From assembly GCF_014654205.1 (NCBI RefSeq), contig NZ_BNAW01000004.1:62001-126000 (forward strand): a DNA stretch of 64,000 bases. Direction: 5' to 3'. A program made the position numbers and the translations under genes. This stretch comes from Amycolatopsis bullii (lineage in GTDB: Bacteria; Actinomycetota; Actinomycetes; Mycobacteriales; Pseudonocardiaceae). Positions 8,321-16,768 of the stretch are shown here, in pieces (within the stretch, counting starts at the first letter, position 1; every line of letters begins with the position of its first letter). The notes under the pieces are model-generated. The model did not search any database. It saw nothing but the letters and a program-made list of their open reading frames with translations, and was not told where the DNA came from.

Positions 8321-8358
8321 ATGGGGCACGGCCTGCCGCGGGGCAGGCTGTGCCCCAT
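8321..8358. promoter_or_regulatory. Long palindrome over the start codon of the XRE/DUF5753 gene
   Basis: The arms 8321-8337 (ATGGGGCACGGCCTGCC) and 8342-8358 are reverse complements at 16 of 17 positions, with a GCGG spacer. The right arm ends in the proposed ATG start of the regulator gene. This fits an autoregulatory operator or an RNA hairpin that hides the start codon. Confidence 0.65.
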
Positions 8359-9193
8359 GTCACCACCGATTGCGACGCCCCGGGCCCGCGCGCTGGGGTT
8401 CGGGATGAAGAGAGCCAGGCAGGCGCGGAACCTGAAAGTTCGGGAACTGGGCCGGTTGATCGACGTGCTGCCGCAGAACATCTCGAACTGGGAGAGCGGC
8501 AAACGCATCCCGAAGATCGAAGAGGTCGCCACGATCCTCACCGCGCTGCGGGTCGACGCGGGCGAACGCACCCGGCTCCTGGAGCTGGCCCGCAACGCCA
8601 ACGAGCCCAACTGGCTCGAGCAGCACGCCCCGCCCAAGCTGGCGACCTTCGTCGAGTACGAGCAGACCGCCGCAGCGATGTCGGAATGGGCGACCGGGCT
8701 GATGCCGGGACTGCTGCAGACTCCCGCCTACATCAAGGCCCTCTTCACTTCCACGGCGCTGCCCCCGCGGGAGATCGAGACCCGCGTGATGATCAGGATC
8801 ACTCGCCGCGAAGTGCTGACCGGCTACCCGCCTCTGGAGTACCGCGCCCTGCTCAGCGAATCCGTGCTGCGCCAGAACATCGGCGGGCCGCAGGTGATGG
8901 CTGAGCAGCTTCGCCACCTGCTCAGCATCGCCCGCGCCCGCAACGTTTCGGTGCGCATCGTCCCCGGTGGCATCGGCTACCACCCCGGCCTCTACGGGCC
9001 TTTCGTCATCTTCGACTTCCACGACCTGCCGCCGATCGTGCATCTCGAGCACTATCGCGGCAGCGGCTATGTCTACGATCAGAACCACCTGGCCGACTAC
9101 CGCGCGGCCATGCAGGACTTGTCCGCCCTGGCGCTCGGCGAACCCGAATCGCTCCAGCTCGTCCAGGGGGTGATCTCGGAACTGGAGGCCTGA
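8357..9193 (+). CDS. XRE-family regulator with DUF5753 (Scr1-type)
   Basis: A 278-aa protein. Residues 10-70 form the helix-turn-helix (KVRELGRLIDVLPQNISNWE), and residues about 95-270 form the DUF5753 domain (ATGLMPGLLQTPAYIKALF, IRITRREVLTG, VRIVPGGIGYHPGLYGPFVIFDF). It is the actinobacterial regulator type that pairs with a DUF397 protein and in Streptomyces affects development and antibiotic production. An earlier ATG at 8321 is in frame, but ATG 8357 starts at the usual distance from the HTH. The DUF397 gene begins two bases after the stop. Confidence 0.88.
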   Translation: MSPPIATPRARALGFGMKRARQARNLKVRELGRLIDVLPQNISNWESGKRIPKIEEVATILTALRVDAGERTRLLELARNANEPNWLEQHAPPKLATFVEYEQTAAAMSEWATGLMPGLLQTPAYIKALFTSTALPPREIETRVMIRITRREVLTGYPPLEYRALLSESVLRQNIGGPQVMAEQLRHLLSIARARNVSVRIVPGGIGYHPGLYGPFVIFDFHDLPPIVHLEHYRGSGYVYDQNHLADYRAAMQDLSALALGEPESLQLVQGVISELEA

Positions 9194-9194
9194 A

Positions 9195-9410
9195 ATGCCG
9201 GATGCCACCTGGCGGAAGTCATCTCACAGCGGCGAAGAGACCAACTGCGTCGAGGTGCGGCTCGCGGGGCTGTCGCAGATCCGCGACACGAAAGACCGCG
9301 CGGGCGGCACACTCTCCGTTACCACCCGATCGTGGGAAGCGCTGGTCGCCTCGTTGAGCGCGCGGAAGCCGCCGGGCCGCCCCCACGACGGTCCGGTGGC
9401 TTCCGCGTAA
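9195..9410 (+). CDS. DUF397 domain protein, partner of the XRE/DUF5753 regulator
   Basis: A 71-aa protein. It shows the DUF397 pattern: an early W-R-K-S-S-H-S motif, N-C-V-E-V, the I-R-D-T-K-D centre, and a W followed by a helix near residue 48 (SWEALVASL). Proteins of this kind occur next to DUF5753 regulators throughout filamentous actinomycetes and have been described as toxin-like or signalling partners. The molecular role is unresolved. The C-terminal 12 residues are a non-conserved tail. Confidence 0.88.
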   Translation: MPDATWRKSSHSGEETNCVEVRLAGLSQIRDTKDRAGGTLSVTTRSWEALVASLSARKPPGRPHDGPVASA

Positions 9411-9441
9411 CTCTTAACCACGCGCCCTCGGCCGGTGCGGT

Positions 9442-11085
9442 TCAGCGGCAGCCGGCCGGTGAGCCGAGTGTCACGTCGCGCGCCGCCGAACGGCTGAGGT
9501 TCCACGCCGGCCAGCCGTCCGGGGTGTCGCCGTGCAGCACCTGGCTCAGCACGCACGTGCGCAGCGGTTCCGGCAGGCGGGCCGACACCACCGGGACCAC
9601 GTCGGCCGAAAACCGGGCCAGGTAGCGGTCGTCGAGGGGCTTGCCGGCGGCCGCGCGGTCGAGGTTGGCGTCGGCGATGAGGCGTTCCGGGTCGAGGACG
9701 GCCAGCACCAGCAGCGCCGCCGCGGCCGTGCCGATCGCCGCGCGCGGCAGCCACGCCGGGCGCAGCCGGACCAGGGCCAGCAGGACCAGCACGAACACCG
9801 CGCCGAACCACAGTTCGCAGACCTCGACCAGCAGCCGCAGCACGGTGAAGCCGTACGCCTCCTGATACGTCCACATGCGACTCAACGCCGAACCGACGAG
9901 CACCAGGGTCAGCGCGCTGAGCGTCCCGAGCAGGACACGCTGGCGGAGCCGGTCGGCCTTCGTCGCGTTCGGCGCCCACCGCAGCGCCGCGGCGACGATC
10001 ACCAGCGTCAGGACGGTGACGGCGCACAGCTGCCAGAAGCCGCCGCGGGCGTACTCCGCGGAAGTCAGGTTGCCGGTGCGCAGGACGTATTCGGTGCCAC
10101 CGAACAGCACGACCAGGCGCACCGCGACGAAAACCCCGAAAATTCCCACGAGAACGCCGAGCGGAATCGTCCACTCCAGACCGTATTTAGTCCGATGTGG
10201 ACGTTCGGCCGACGCGCGGGGCGCCGGTGCCGCGAGGAAGTAGCAGGCCCCGGCCGCGACCGAGGTGACGACGGCGAAGACCGAGCACCACCGCACGAGC
10301 GTCGCCACGCTGAGCTCCGGGAGCACGGCGTTGACCACGGCCGCGAAGGCCGCGTCGGCACTGGCGAGCAGCGGCACGAAGACCCCGACGAGCCCGGCGG
10401 CGGCGAGCACGGCGAGCGCGATCCGCCGGGCCACCCCGTCCCGGCGGGCGGCGAAGCGCCCGGCCCCGCGCCCGACCCACGGAACGGCCCGGACGGCCTC
10501 GATCGGGACGGCCAGCATGTCGTAGAGAACGGAGTGCACGGTCCGCTCCCCGACGACGGCCAGCGACCCGGCCACGACGGCGGCGATGACGCAGAGGACG
10601 AACAGCCACTCCGACGCCCGCAGGGCCCCCATGGCGAGCAGCGCGAGGGCGAGCCCCGCCCACCCGGCATTGCGCCAGGTCAACGCCCCCGGCTTCCCGT
10701 CCCGAGACCGCCGATCGGCCACCACGACGGCGGCGGCCACGGCCAGCCCGGAGAGAAGCCACCCGATCCCGGGCCGGTCGACGGGCAGCAGGAGAGCGCC
10801 CGCCACCCCGGCAAGCCCGGCGGCGGGCAGAACCGCGGACGGCAGCGGAACAACCGCGGACTTGGGCGGCGGCAGCGGCTGAAGGAGAACGGGGGGAGCG
10901 GCCACGGCCACCCCACCACCGGCAGCCGAAGCACCGGGCGCGGCTGCCGCACCGGAGCTTTCCCGAAACCTCACCGACGGCCCACCCGCGGCCGCCCGCT
11001 TCCCCCGCGGCGTCCGCCCCGGCTCCCCAGTCCGACCCACACTGCTCTTCGGCATCTCCACCACATTCCCGTTCGCAAATCCCAT
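9442..11085 (-). CDS. DUF4153/DUF4173-type polytopic membrane protein
   Basis: A 547-aa protein. The first 70 residues are Pro/Ala-rich and cytosolic. They are followed by roughly 11-12 hydrophobic segments between residues 85 and 475, and a soluble 70-residue C-terminus containing LIADANLDRAAAGKPLDDRYLARFS. The DRYLARFSxDxVP stretch is typical of DUF4153/DUF4173 proteins, whose function is unknown. It lies 37 bp downstream of the histidine kinase gene on the same strand and is likely the third gene of that operon. Start choice between ATG 11085 and ATG 11055 (MPKSS) is open. Confidence 0.75.
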   Translation of the reverse strand: MGFANGNVVEMPKSSVGRTGEPGRTPRGKRAAAGGPSVRFRESSGAAAAPGASAAGGGVAVAAPPVLLQPLPPPKSAVVPLPSAVLPAAGLAGVAGALLLPVDRPGIGWLLSGLAVAAAVVVADRRSRDGKPGALTWRNAGWAGLALALLAMGALRASEWLFVLCVIAAVVAGSLAVVGERTVHSVLYDMLAVPIEAVRAVPWVGRGAGRFAARRDGVARRIALAVLAAAGLVGVFVPLLASADAAFAAVVNAVLPELSVATLVRWCSVFAVVTSVAAGACYFLAAPAPRASAERPHRTKYGLEWTIPLGVLVGIFGVFVAVRLVVLFGGTEYVLRTGNLTSAEYARGGFWQLCAVTVLTLVIVAAALRWAPNATKADRLRQRVLLGTLSALTLVLVGSALSRMWTYQEAYGFTVLRLLVEVCELWFGAVFVLVLLALVRLRPAWLPRAAIGTAAAALLVLAVLDPERLIADANLDRAAAGKPLDDRYLARFSADVVPVVSARLPEPLRTCVLSQVLHGDTPDGWPAWNLSRSAARDVTLGSPAGCR

Positions 11086-11122
11086 ACCCCGCCCAGCACC
11101 CGCAGACCCGCCGACACACGCT

Positions 11123-12115
11123 CTAAGCCGGCAGCGTCACCCGGATCCGGCTCCCCGTCCCCGGCGACGGGTCCACCACCCCGATCGTCCCGCCGTGCAG
11201 CTCCACGGCCCACCGGGCGATCGCCAGCCCCAGCCCGGTCCCCCCGCCGGACGGCCGCTCCCCCCGGGTGAACCGCTCGAACACCCGCTCCCGGTCCGCC
11301 GGCGCGATCCCCGGCCCCTCGTCGCACACGTCGATGCGCACCTCTCCCGGCCGCACCTGCGCCACGACCCGCACCTGCCCGCCCGCCGGGCCGTGCCGGG
11401 CCGCGTTCTCCAGCAGGTTCGCCACCACCTGGAACAGCCGCCCGCGGTCCGCCGTCACCACCGCCCCCTCCGGGGCCACCGACACCTCGAACGTCACCCC
11501 GCGGCCCGCGAACGCCGCCTCCCCGACCACCTCGGACAACAGCGACCACAGGGAGAACGACGTCAGGTGGAGCGAAGTGGCCCCCGCGTCCAGCCGGGAC
11601 AGGTCCAGCAGCTCGTCCACCAGCGTCGCCAGCCGCTCGGTCTGCTGCAGGGCCGTCTTCAGCGTCCCCGGATCGGGTTCCTCGACACCGTCGACGAGGT
11701 TCTCCAGCACCCCGCTCAACGCCGTGATCGGCGTCCGCAGCTCGTGGGACACGTTCGCGATCAGCTCGCGGCGCTGCCGGTCCGCGTCCCCGAGGTCGCC
11801 CGCCATCTGGTTGAACGCCTGCGCCAGCTCGCCCACCTCATCGCGGGTGGTCGCGCGGATCCGGCGCGTGTAGTCGCCCTTCGCCATCGCCCGCGCCGCC
11901 GCCGTCATCTCGCGCAGCGGCCGGGTCATCCCGTGCGCCAGCACCTGCGACAACACCAGCGCGAGCACCATCGCCGTGATCGTCGTCTTCGGCGGCAGCC
12001 AGCCGATCTGCCAGTTGAAGAACGCGAACGCGATCCCGCCGGAGGCGACCATCAGGATCGCCAGCTTCAGCTTGATCGACCGGATGCGGTCCAGCGGCCG
12101 CGGGATGAAGTTCAC
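11123..12115 (-). CDS. Sensor histidine kinase with HAMP domain
   Basis: A 330-aa kinase with two transmembrane segments (about 18-34 and 45-61) and almost no extracytoplasmic loop. HAMP spans about 61-115. The HisKA phosphoacceptor is His124 in RRELIANVSHELRTP. The ATPase domain carries an N-box (NLLENAARH), DEGPGI and GGTGLGLAIAR. The lack of a sensor loop suggests sensing within the membrane or via a partner, perhaps the DUF4153 protein encoded next. The GTG start overlaps the response regulator stop by four bases. Confidence 0.92.
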   Translation of the reverse strand: MNFIPRPLDRIRSIKLKLAILMVASGGIAFAFFNWQIGWLPPKTTITAMVLALVLSQVLAHGMTRPLREMTAAARAMAKGDYTRRIRATTRDEVGELAQAFNQMAGDLGDADRQRRELIANVSHELRTPITALSGVLENLVDGVEEPDPGTLKTALQQTERLATLVDELLDLSRLDAGATSLHLTSFSLWSLLSEVVGEAAFAGRGVTFEVSVAPEGAVVTADRGRLFQVVANLLENAARHGPAGGQVRVVAQVRPGEVRIDVCDEGPGIAPADRERVFERFTRGERPSGGGTGLGLAIARWAVELHGGTIGVVDPSPGTGSRIRVTLPA

Positions 12116-12804
12116 GAGCCCGCCTCCAGCGCGTAGCCGACGCCGTGCACGGTCCGGATCAGGTCCGCGCCGAGCTTCCGGCGCAGCGCCTTGATGTGGC
12201 TGTCCACCGCCCGGGTGCCCGCGGACGTGCCGTGGACGTCCCAGTCCCACACCTCCGACAGCAGCCGTTCCCGCGGCTGCACCACCCGCGGCCGCCGGGC
12301 GAAGTGCACCAGCAGGTCGAACTCGATCGGCGTCAGCTGCGCCGCCACCCCCGCCCGGGCGACGCGCCGCTGGTCGACGTCGATCTCGAGGTCGCCGAGC
12401 ACGATCCGGGTGCCCGCGACCGACGACGACCGCTCGACCCGCCGCAGCAGCGCGTGCACCCGCGCGGTCAGCACCCGCATCGAAAACGGTTTCGTGAGGT
12501 AGTCGTCGGCGCCGACCCCCAGCCCGACCAGCATGTCCGTCTCGTCGGCGCGCGCGGTCAGCATCAGCACCGGCACCGGACGGCGGCCCTGGATCCGGCG
12601 GCAGACCTCCAGGCCGTCGAACCCCGGCAGCATCACGTCGAGCACCACCAGATCCGGCTCCCCGGACGCCTCGGCCGAGACGGCGGCCGGTCCGTCGTGC
12701 ACGACGTCCACCCCGAACCCCTCGGCCCGCAGCCGGGCCGCGATCGACGCGGCGATCGTGACGTCGTCCTCGACGACGAGCACGCGCCGCCCACCCAGTT
12801 CCAT
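12112..12804 (-). CDS. OmpR/PhoB-family response regulator
   Basis: A 230-aa protein. Its receiver domain (residues 5-118) has acidic pocket E12/D13, phosphoacceptor Asp56 in LVVLDVMLPGFDG and the conserved Lys in YLTKPF. A winged-helix DNA-binding domain (about 130-228) has the signature LTPIEFDLLVHFARRP and ends in IRTVHGVGYALE. It is coupled to the kinase by a GTGA overlap. ATG 12804 is preferred; GTG 12822 is in frame and would add six residues. Targets are unknown. Confidence 0.92.
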   Translation of the reverse strand: MELGGRRVLVVEDDVTIAASIAARLRAEGFGVDVVHDGPAAVSAEASGEPDLVVLDVMLPGFDGLEVCRRIQGRRPVPVLMLTARADETDMLVGLGVGADDYLTKPFSMRVLTARVHALLRRVERSSSVAGTRIVLGDLEIDVDQRRVARAGVAAQLTPIEFDLLVHFARRPRVVQPRERLLSEVWDWDVHGTSAGTRAVDSHIKALRRKLGADLIRTVHGVGYALEAGS

Positions 12805-13024
12805 GACCACGACCCTAAGCACCCCCGGTGGAGACGGTTCGCGTGAAGTGTGAAGATCCTGTGGAGACGTTTCACCCGCTTTGCCGGTTCGTAACGGCCG
12901 CAGGTGTGACGCAGGTCATGCACTCCGGGACCAGTTCGCGCAATCGACAGACTGCACTCCTGATCTGCGAAGAGTGAACAGACTGCCGTTGCCCCGGCCC
13001 TGACCTGGCGCGCAGGATTCCGCA

Positions 13025-14584
13025 ATGGCGCCGACACCCGCAGACCAGCGCGTGCACGACGACGGCCGGGTCGAGCTCGACCCCGCCGACGTCCGGTCTC
13101 TCGAAGGCAGCCGGTTCCTCAACGAGGAGCTGGCCCCCGTCGCGATAGAAAAACGGACCTGGACCACTTACAACTACTTCGCGCTCTGGATGGGGATGGC
13201 CCACAACATCCCCAGTTACGCCCTGGCCGCGTCGCTCATCACGCTCGGCATGAACTGGGTGCAGGCGCTGATCACCATCACGATCGGCAACCTGATCGTG
13301 CTGGTCCCGATGCTGCTCAACAGCCACGCCGGCACCAAGTACGGCATCCCCTTCCCGGTGTTCGCCCGCGCGTTCTACGGCCTGCGCGGCGCCAACCTCG
13401 CCGCGCTGCTGCGCGCGTTCATCGCGTGCGGCTGGTTCGGCATCCAGACGTGGGTCGGCGGCGAGGCCATCTACGTCATCCTCGGCCGGCTGCTCGGCTC
13501 GTGGTGGCGCGACTCCGCCGTGGTCGCCGGGCAGCACTGGACGCTCTGGCTGTCGTTCGTGGTCTTCTGGATCGGCCAGATGCTGATCATCTGGCGCGGC
13601 ATGGAAGCGGTCCGCCGGTTCGAGAACTGGACGGCGCCGCTGGTGTCCGTCGGCTTCCTGATCATGCTCGGGTACGTGCTGGTCAAGGCGGGCGGGCTCG
13701 GCCCGATCCTGTCCGACGGCGGCAGGCTCGGCTGGGGCCCGGACTTCTGGAAGGTGTTCGCGCCGGCCCTGATGGCGATGATCGCGTTCTGGTCGACGCT
13801 GTCGCTCAACATGCCGGACTTCACCCGCTTCGGCGGCAGCCAGCGCAAGCAGGTCCGCGGCCAGATCCTCGGCCTGCCGACGACGATGACGTTCATCGCG
13901 ATCGTGGCCATCCTGACCACGTCGGGCGGGCACGTGCTCTACGGCAAGGACATCTGGGACCCGGCGCAGCTGGCCGACAAGTTCGCCAGCCCGGTCGTGG
14001 TGGTCGTCGCCCTGGTCGCGCTGGTGCTGGCGACGATCTCGGCGAACCTGGCGGCCAACGTCGTCAGCCCGTCCTACGACTTCTCGAACGCGTTCCCGAA
14101 GCGGATCACGTTCGCGGTCGGCGGCGGGATCACCGGCGTCATCGGCATCCTCATCCAGCCGTGGCGGCTGTACTCCGACCCGAACATCTACATCTTCGCG
14201 TGGCTCGGCTTCTACGGCGGCCTGCTCGGCGCGGTCGCCGGGGTGCTCGTCGCCGGCTATTGGGTCATCAACCGCACGAAGCTGCGGCTGAAGGACCTCT
14301 ACACACCCGATGGGGTGTATTGGTTCAGCGGCGGCTGGAACTGGCGGGCGCTGGTCGCCACGCTGGTGGGAGCGCTGCTGGCGGTCGGCGGCGCGTACGG
14401 CGGGCCATTCCCCGACGCCGGTCTCATCCCGTTCCTCAAGCCGCTTTACGACTACAACTGGGTGGTCGGCCTGGTCGGCGCGTTCGTCGTCTTCGCCGCC
14501 CTCTCCATGCCCCTGTCCACAACGAAGGAGGAAATCAGTGAGCGTGGTTCGAGCCGGCCTGATCCAGCAGCGGTGGACGGGTGA
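13025..14584 (+). CDS. NCS1-family nucleobase/hydantoin cation symporter
   Basis: A 519-aa, roughly 12-helix transporter of the NCS1 family, related to Mhp1 and to allantoin, cytosine and uracil permeases. Marks include the N-terminal WTTYNYFALWMGMAHNI stretch at about 46-62, GTKYGIPFPVFARAFYGLRG (105-124) and GWFGIQTWVGGEAIY (138-152). It would import a cyclic ureide such as hydantoin, dihydropyrimidine or uracil/thymine for the enzymes encoded just downstream. The 3' end overlaps the next gene by 47 bp, so they form one transcript. Confidence 0.92.
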   Translation: MAPTPADQRVHDDGRVELDPADVRSLEGSRFLNEELAPVAIEKRTWTTYNYFALWMGMAHNIPSYALAASLITLGMNWVQALITITIGNLIVLVPMLLNSHAGTKYGIPFPVFARAFYGLRGANLAALLRAFIACGWFGIQTWVGGEAIYVILGRLLGSWWRDSAVVAGQHWTLWLSFVVFWIGQMLIIWRGMEAVRRFENWTAPLVSVGFLIMLGYVLVKAGGLGPILSDGGRLGWGPDFWKVFAPALMAMIAFWSTLSLNMPDFTRFGGSQRKQVRGQILGLPTTMTFIAIVAILTTSGGHVLYGKDIWDPAQLADKFASPVVVVVALVALVLATISANLAANVVSPSYDFSNAFPKRITFAVGGGITGVIGILIQPWRLYSDPNIYIFAWLGFYGGLLGAVAGVLVAGYWVINRTKLRLKDLYTPDGVYWFSGGWNWRALVATLVGALLAVGGAYGGPFPDAGLIPFLKPLYDYNWVVGLVGAFVVFAALSMPLSTTKEEISERGSSRPDPAAVDG

Positions 14585-15377
14585 CAAGGAGTCCATGATC
14601 AAGGCGGCGGTCGACCACATCGGCACCGCCGCATCGCAGGGCGCCCAGGTCGTCTGCCTGCAGGAGCTGTTCTACGGGCCGTACTTCTGCCAGGTGCAGG
14701 ACGCCGACTACTACTCCTACACCGAGGCCATCCCGGACGGGCCCACCACGAAGCTCATGCAGGAGGTGGCCGAGCGCCACGGCGTCGTGCTGATCGTGCC
14801 GATGTACGAGGTCGAGCAGCCCGGCGTCTACTACAACACGGCCGCGGTGATCGACGCCGACGGCACCTACCTCGGCAAGTACCGCAAGAACCACATCCCG
14901 CAGGTCAAGGGATTCTGGGAGAAGTTCTACTTCCGCCCCGGCAACCTCGGCTACCCGGTGTTCGACACGGCGGTGGGCCGCATCGGCGTCTACATCTGCT
15001 ACGAGCGGCACTTCCCGGAGGGCTGGCGCGCGCTCGGCCTGGCCGGGGCGAAGATCGTGTTCAACCCGTCGGCGACCAGCCGCAGCCTGTCGCAGTACCT
15101 GTGGCGGCTGGAGCAGCCGGCGGCCGCGGTGGCGAACGAGTACTTCGTCGGCGCGATCAACCGGGTGGGCGTGGAACCGCTGGGCGACAACGACTTCTAC
15201 GGCCAGACCTACTTCGTCGACCCGCGCGGCCAGCTCGTCGGGGACGCGGCGTCCGACACCGACGATGAGGTGGTGGTGCGCGACCTCGACCTGTCGCTGC
15301 TGGAGGAGGTCCGGAACACCTGGGCGTTCTACCGCGACCGCCGTCCGGACACCTACGGCCCGCTCGCGGAGGCCTGA
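14538..15377 (+). CDS. Beta-ureidopropionase-like carbon-nitrogen hydrolase
   Basis: A 279-aa nitrilase-superfamily amidohydrolase with the full triad: Glu43 (CLQELFYGPYF), Lys117 (KYRKNHIP) and Cys154 (VYICYERHFPEG). The sequence is close to N-carbamoyl-beta-alanine or N-carbamoyl-D-amino acid hydrolases, which split carbamoyl amino acids to amino acid, CO2 and ammonia. GTG at 14538 is chosen because AAGGAGG lies seven bases upstream, inside the end of the permease gene. The stop overlaps the dihydropyrimidinase start (TGATG). Confidence 0.9.
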   Translation: MSVVRAGLIQQRWTGDKESMIKAAVDHIGTAASQGAQVVCLQELFYGPYFCQVQDADYYSYTEAIPDGPTTKLMQEVAERHGVVLIVPMYEVEQPGVYYNTAAVIDADGTYLGKYRKNHIPQVKGFWEKFYFRPGNLGYPVFDTAVGRIGVYICYERHFPEGWRALGLAGAKIVFNPSATSRSLSQYLWRLEQPAAAVANEYFVGAINRVGVEPLGDNDFYGQTYFVDPRGQLVGDAASDTDDEVVVRDLDLSLLEEVRNTWAFYRDRRPDTYGPLAEA

Positions 15378-16759
15378 TGACCACGCTCATCAGCGGTGGA
15401 CAGGTCGTCTCGCCGTCGGGCGCCTTTCCTGCGGATGTCCTCGTCGACGGCGAAACCATCGCCGCCGTCGGGGCGCCCGGGACGCTTTCCGGCGACGAGA
15501 CGATCGACGCCACCGGGAAGTACGTGCTGCCCGGCGGGATCGACGCCCACACCCACATGGAGATGCCGTTCGGCGGCACACATTCGGTCGACACGTTCTC
15601 GACCGGGACGACCGCGGCGGCGTGGGGCGGCACGACCACGATCATCGACTTCGCCGTGCAGGCCAAGGGCACGTCGCTGCTGTCCACTTTGGACAAGTGG
15701 CACGCCAAGGCCGACGGCAACTGCGCGATCGACTACGGCTTCCACATGATCGTCTCCGACGTCAACGACCAGTCGCTGAAGGAGATGGAAGCCTGCATCG
15801 ACGGCGGGGTCGGCAGCTTCAAGATGTTCATGGCCTATCCGGGGGTGTTCTACTCCACGGACGGGGAAATCCTGCTGGCCATGCAGAAAGCGCGGGAAAT
15901 CGGCGCTACGATCATGATGCACGCGGAGAACGGCATCGCGATCGACCAGCTGGCGGCGCAGGCCTTCGCCGCGGGCAACGTGGACCCCGTGCAACACGGC
16001 CTGACGCGGCCACCGGAGCTGGAAGGAGAGGCGACATCGCGGGCGATCCAGCTCGCGAAGGTGACGGGCTCGCCGCTGTACATCGTGCACCTGTCGGCGT
16101 CGCAAGCGCTGGCGGCGGTCGCGGAGGCGCGCAACGAGGGGCAGAACGTCTTCGCGGAGACGTGCCCGCAGTACCTGTACCTGTCCATTGAGGACTTGGC
16201 CAAGCCGGACTTCGAGGGCGCCAAGTACGTCGCTTCGCCGCCGCTGCGGGAGAAGTCGCACCAGGCCGACCTGTGGCGCGGGCTGCGGACGAACGACCTG
16301 TCCGTCGTGTCCACCGACCACTGCCCGTTCTGCTTCAAGGACCAGAAGGAAATGGGCCGCGGCGACTTCCGGGCCATCCCCAACGGCATGCCGGGCGTCG
16401 AGCACCGGATGGACCTGCTGCACCAGGGCGTCGTCGCCGGTCAGCTGACGCTGGGCCGATGGGTCGAGACGTGCTCGGCGACACCGGCGCGGATGTTCGG
16501 GCTGTACCCGAAGAAGGGAGTCATCGCGGCGGGTTCGGACGCGGACATCGTCATCTACGACCCTTCCGCTCGGCAGACCTTGTCGGCTGAGACGCACCAC
16601 ATGAACGTCGACTACTCGGCGTACGAAGGGTTCGAGATCACCGGGCGCGTGCACACGGTGTTGTCGCGTGGACGTGTCGTGGTGTCGCCTTCCGGTTTCT
16701 CAGGATCGACGTCACACGGCAAGTTCCTGTCCCGCTCGCTGAACCAGTACCTGAACTAG
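15377..16759 (+). CDS. hydA: Dihydropyrimidinase / D-hydantoinase
   Basis: A 460-aa cyclic amidohydrolase that opens dihydrouracil, dihydrothymine or hydantoin rings. All metal ligands are present: His58 and His60 (GIDAHTHMEMPFGG), the carbamylated Lys149 (GSFKMFMAYPG), His182 (MMHAENG), His238 (YIVHLSAS) and Asp314 (VSTDHCPF). The length is normal for the family. It lies between the ureidopropionase-type hydrolase, which acts on its product, and an F420-type oxidoreductase gene nine bases downstream. Confidence 0.94.
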   Translation: MTTLISGGQVVSPSGAFPADVLVDGETIAAVGAPGTLSGDETIDATGKYVLPGGIDAHTHMEMPFGGTHSVDTFSTGTTAAAWGGTTTIIDFAVQAKGTSLLSTLDKWHAKADGNCAIDYGFHMIVSDVNDQSLKEMEACIDGGVGSFKMFMAYPGVFYSTDGEILLAMQKAREIGATIMMHAENGIAIDQLAAQAFAAGNVDPVQHGLTRPPELEGEATSRAIQLAKVTGSPLYIVHLSASQALAAVAEARNEGQNVFAETCPQYLYLSIEDLAKPDFEGAKYVASPPLREKSHQADLWRGLRTNDLSVVSTDHCPFCFKDQKEMGRGDFRAIPNGMPGVEHRMDLLHQGVVAGQLTLGRWVETCSATPARMFGLYPKKGVIAAGSDADIVIYDPSARQTLSAETHHMNVDYSAYEGFEITGRVHTVLSRGRVVVSPSGFSGSTSHGKFLSRSLNQYLN

Positions 16760-16768
16760 GAGCGGGCG

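Noticed and set aside
12872-14626. 584-codon minus-strand open frame opposite the NCS1 permease
   Set aside because: Composition is His/Arg/Asp-rich low complexity, the mirror of a hydrophobic transporter; no conserved motif.
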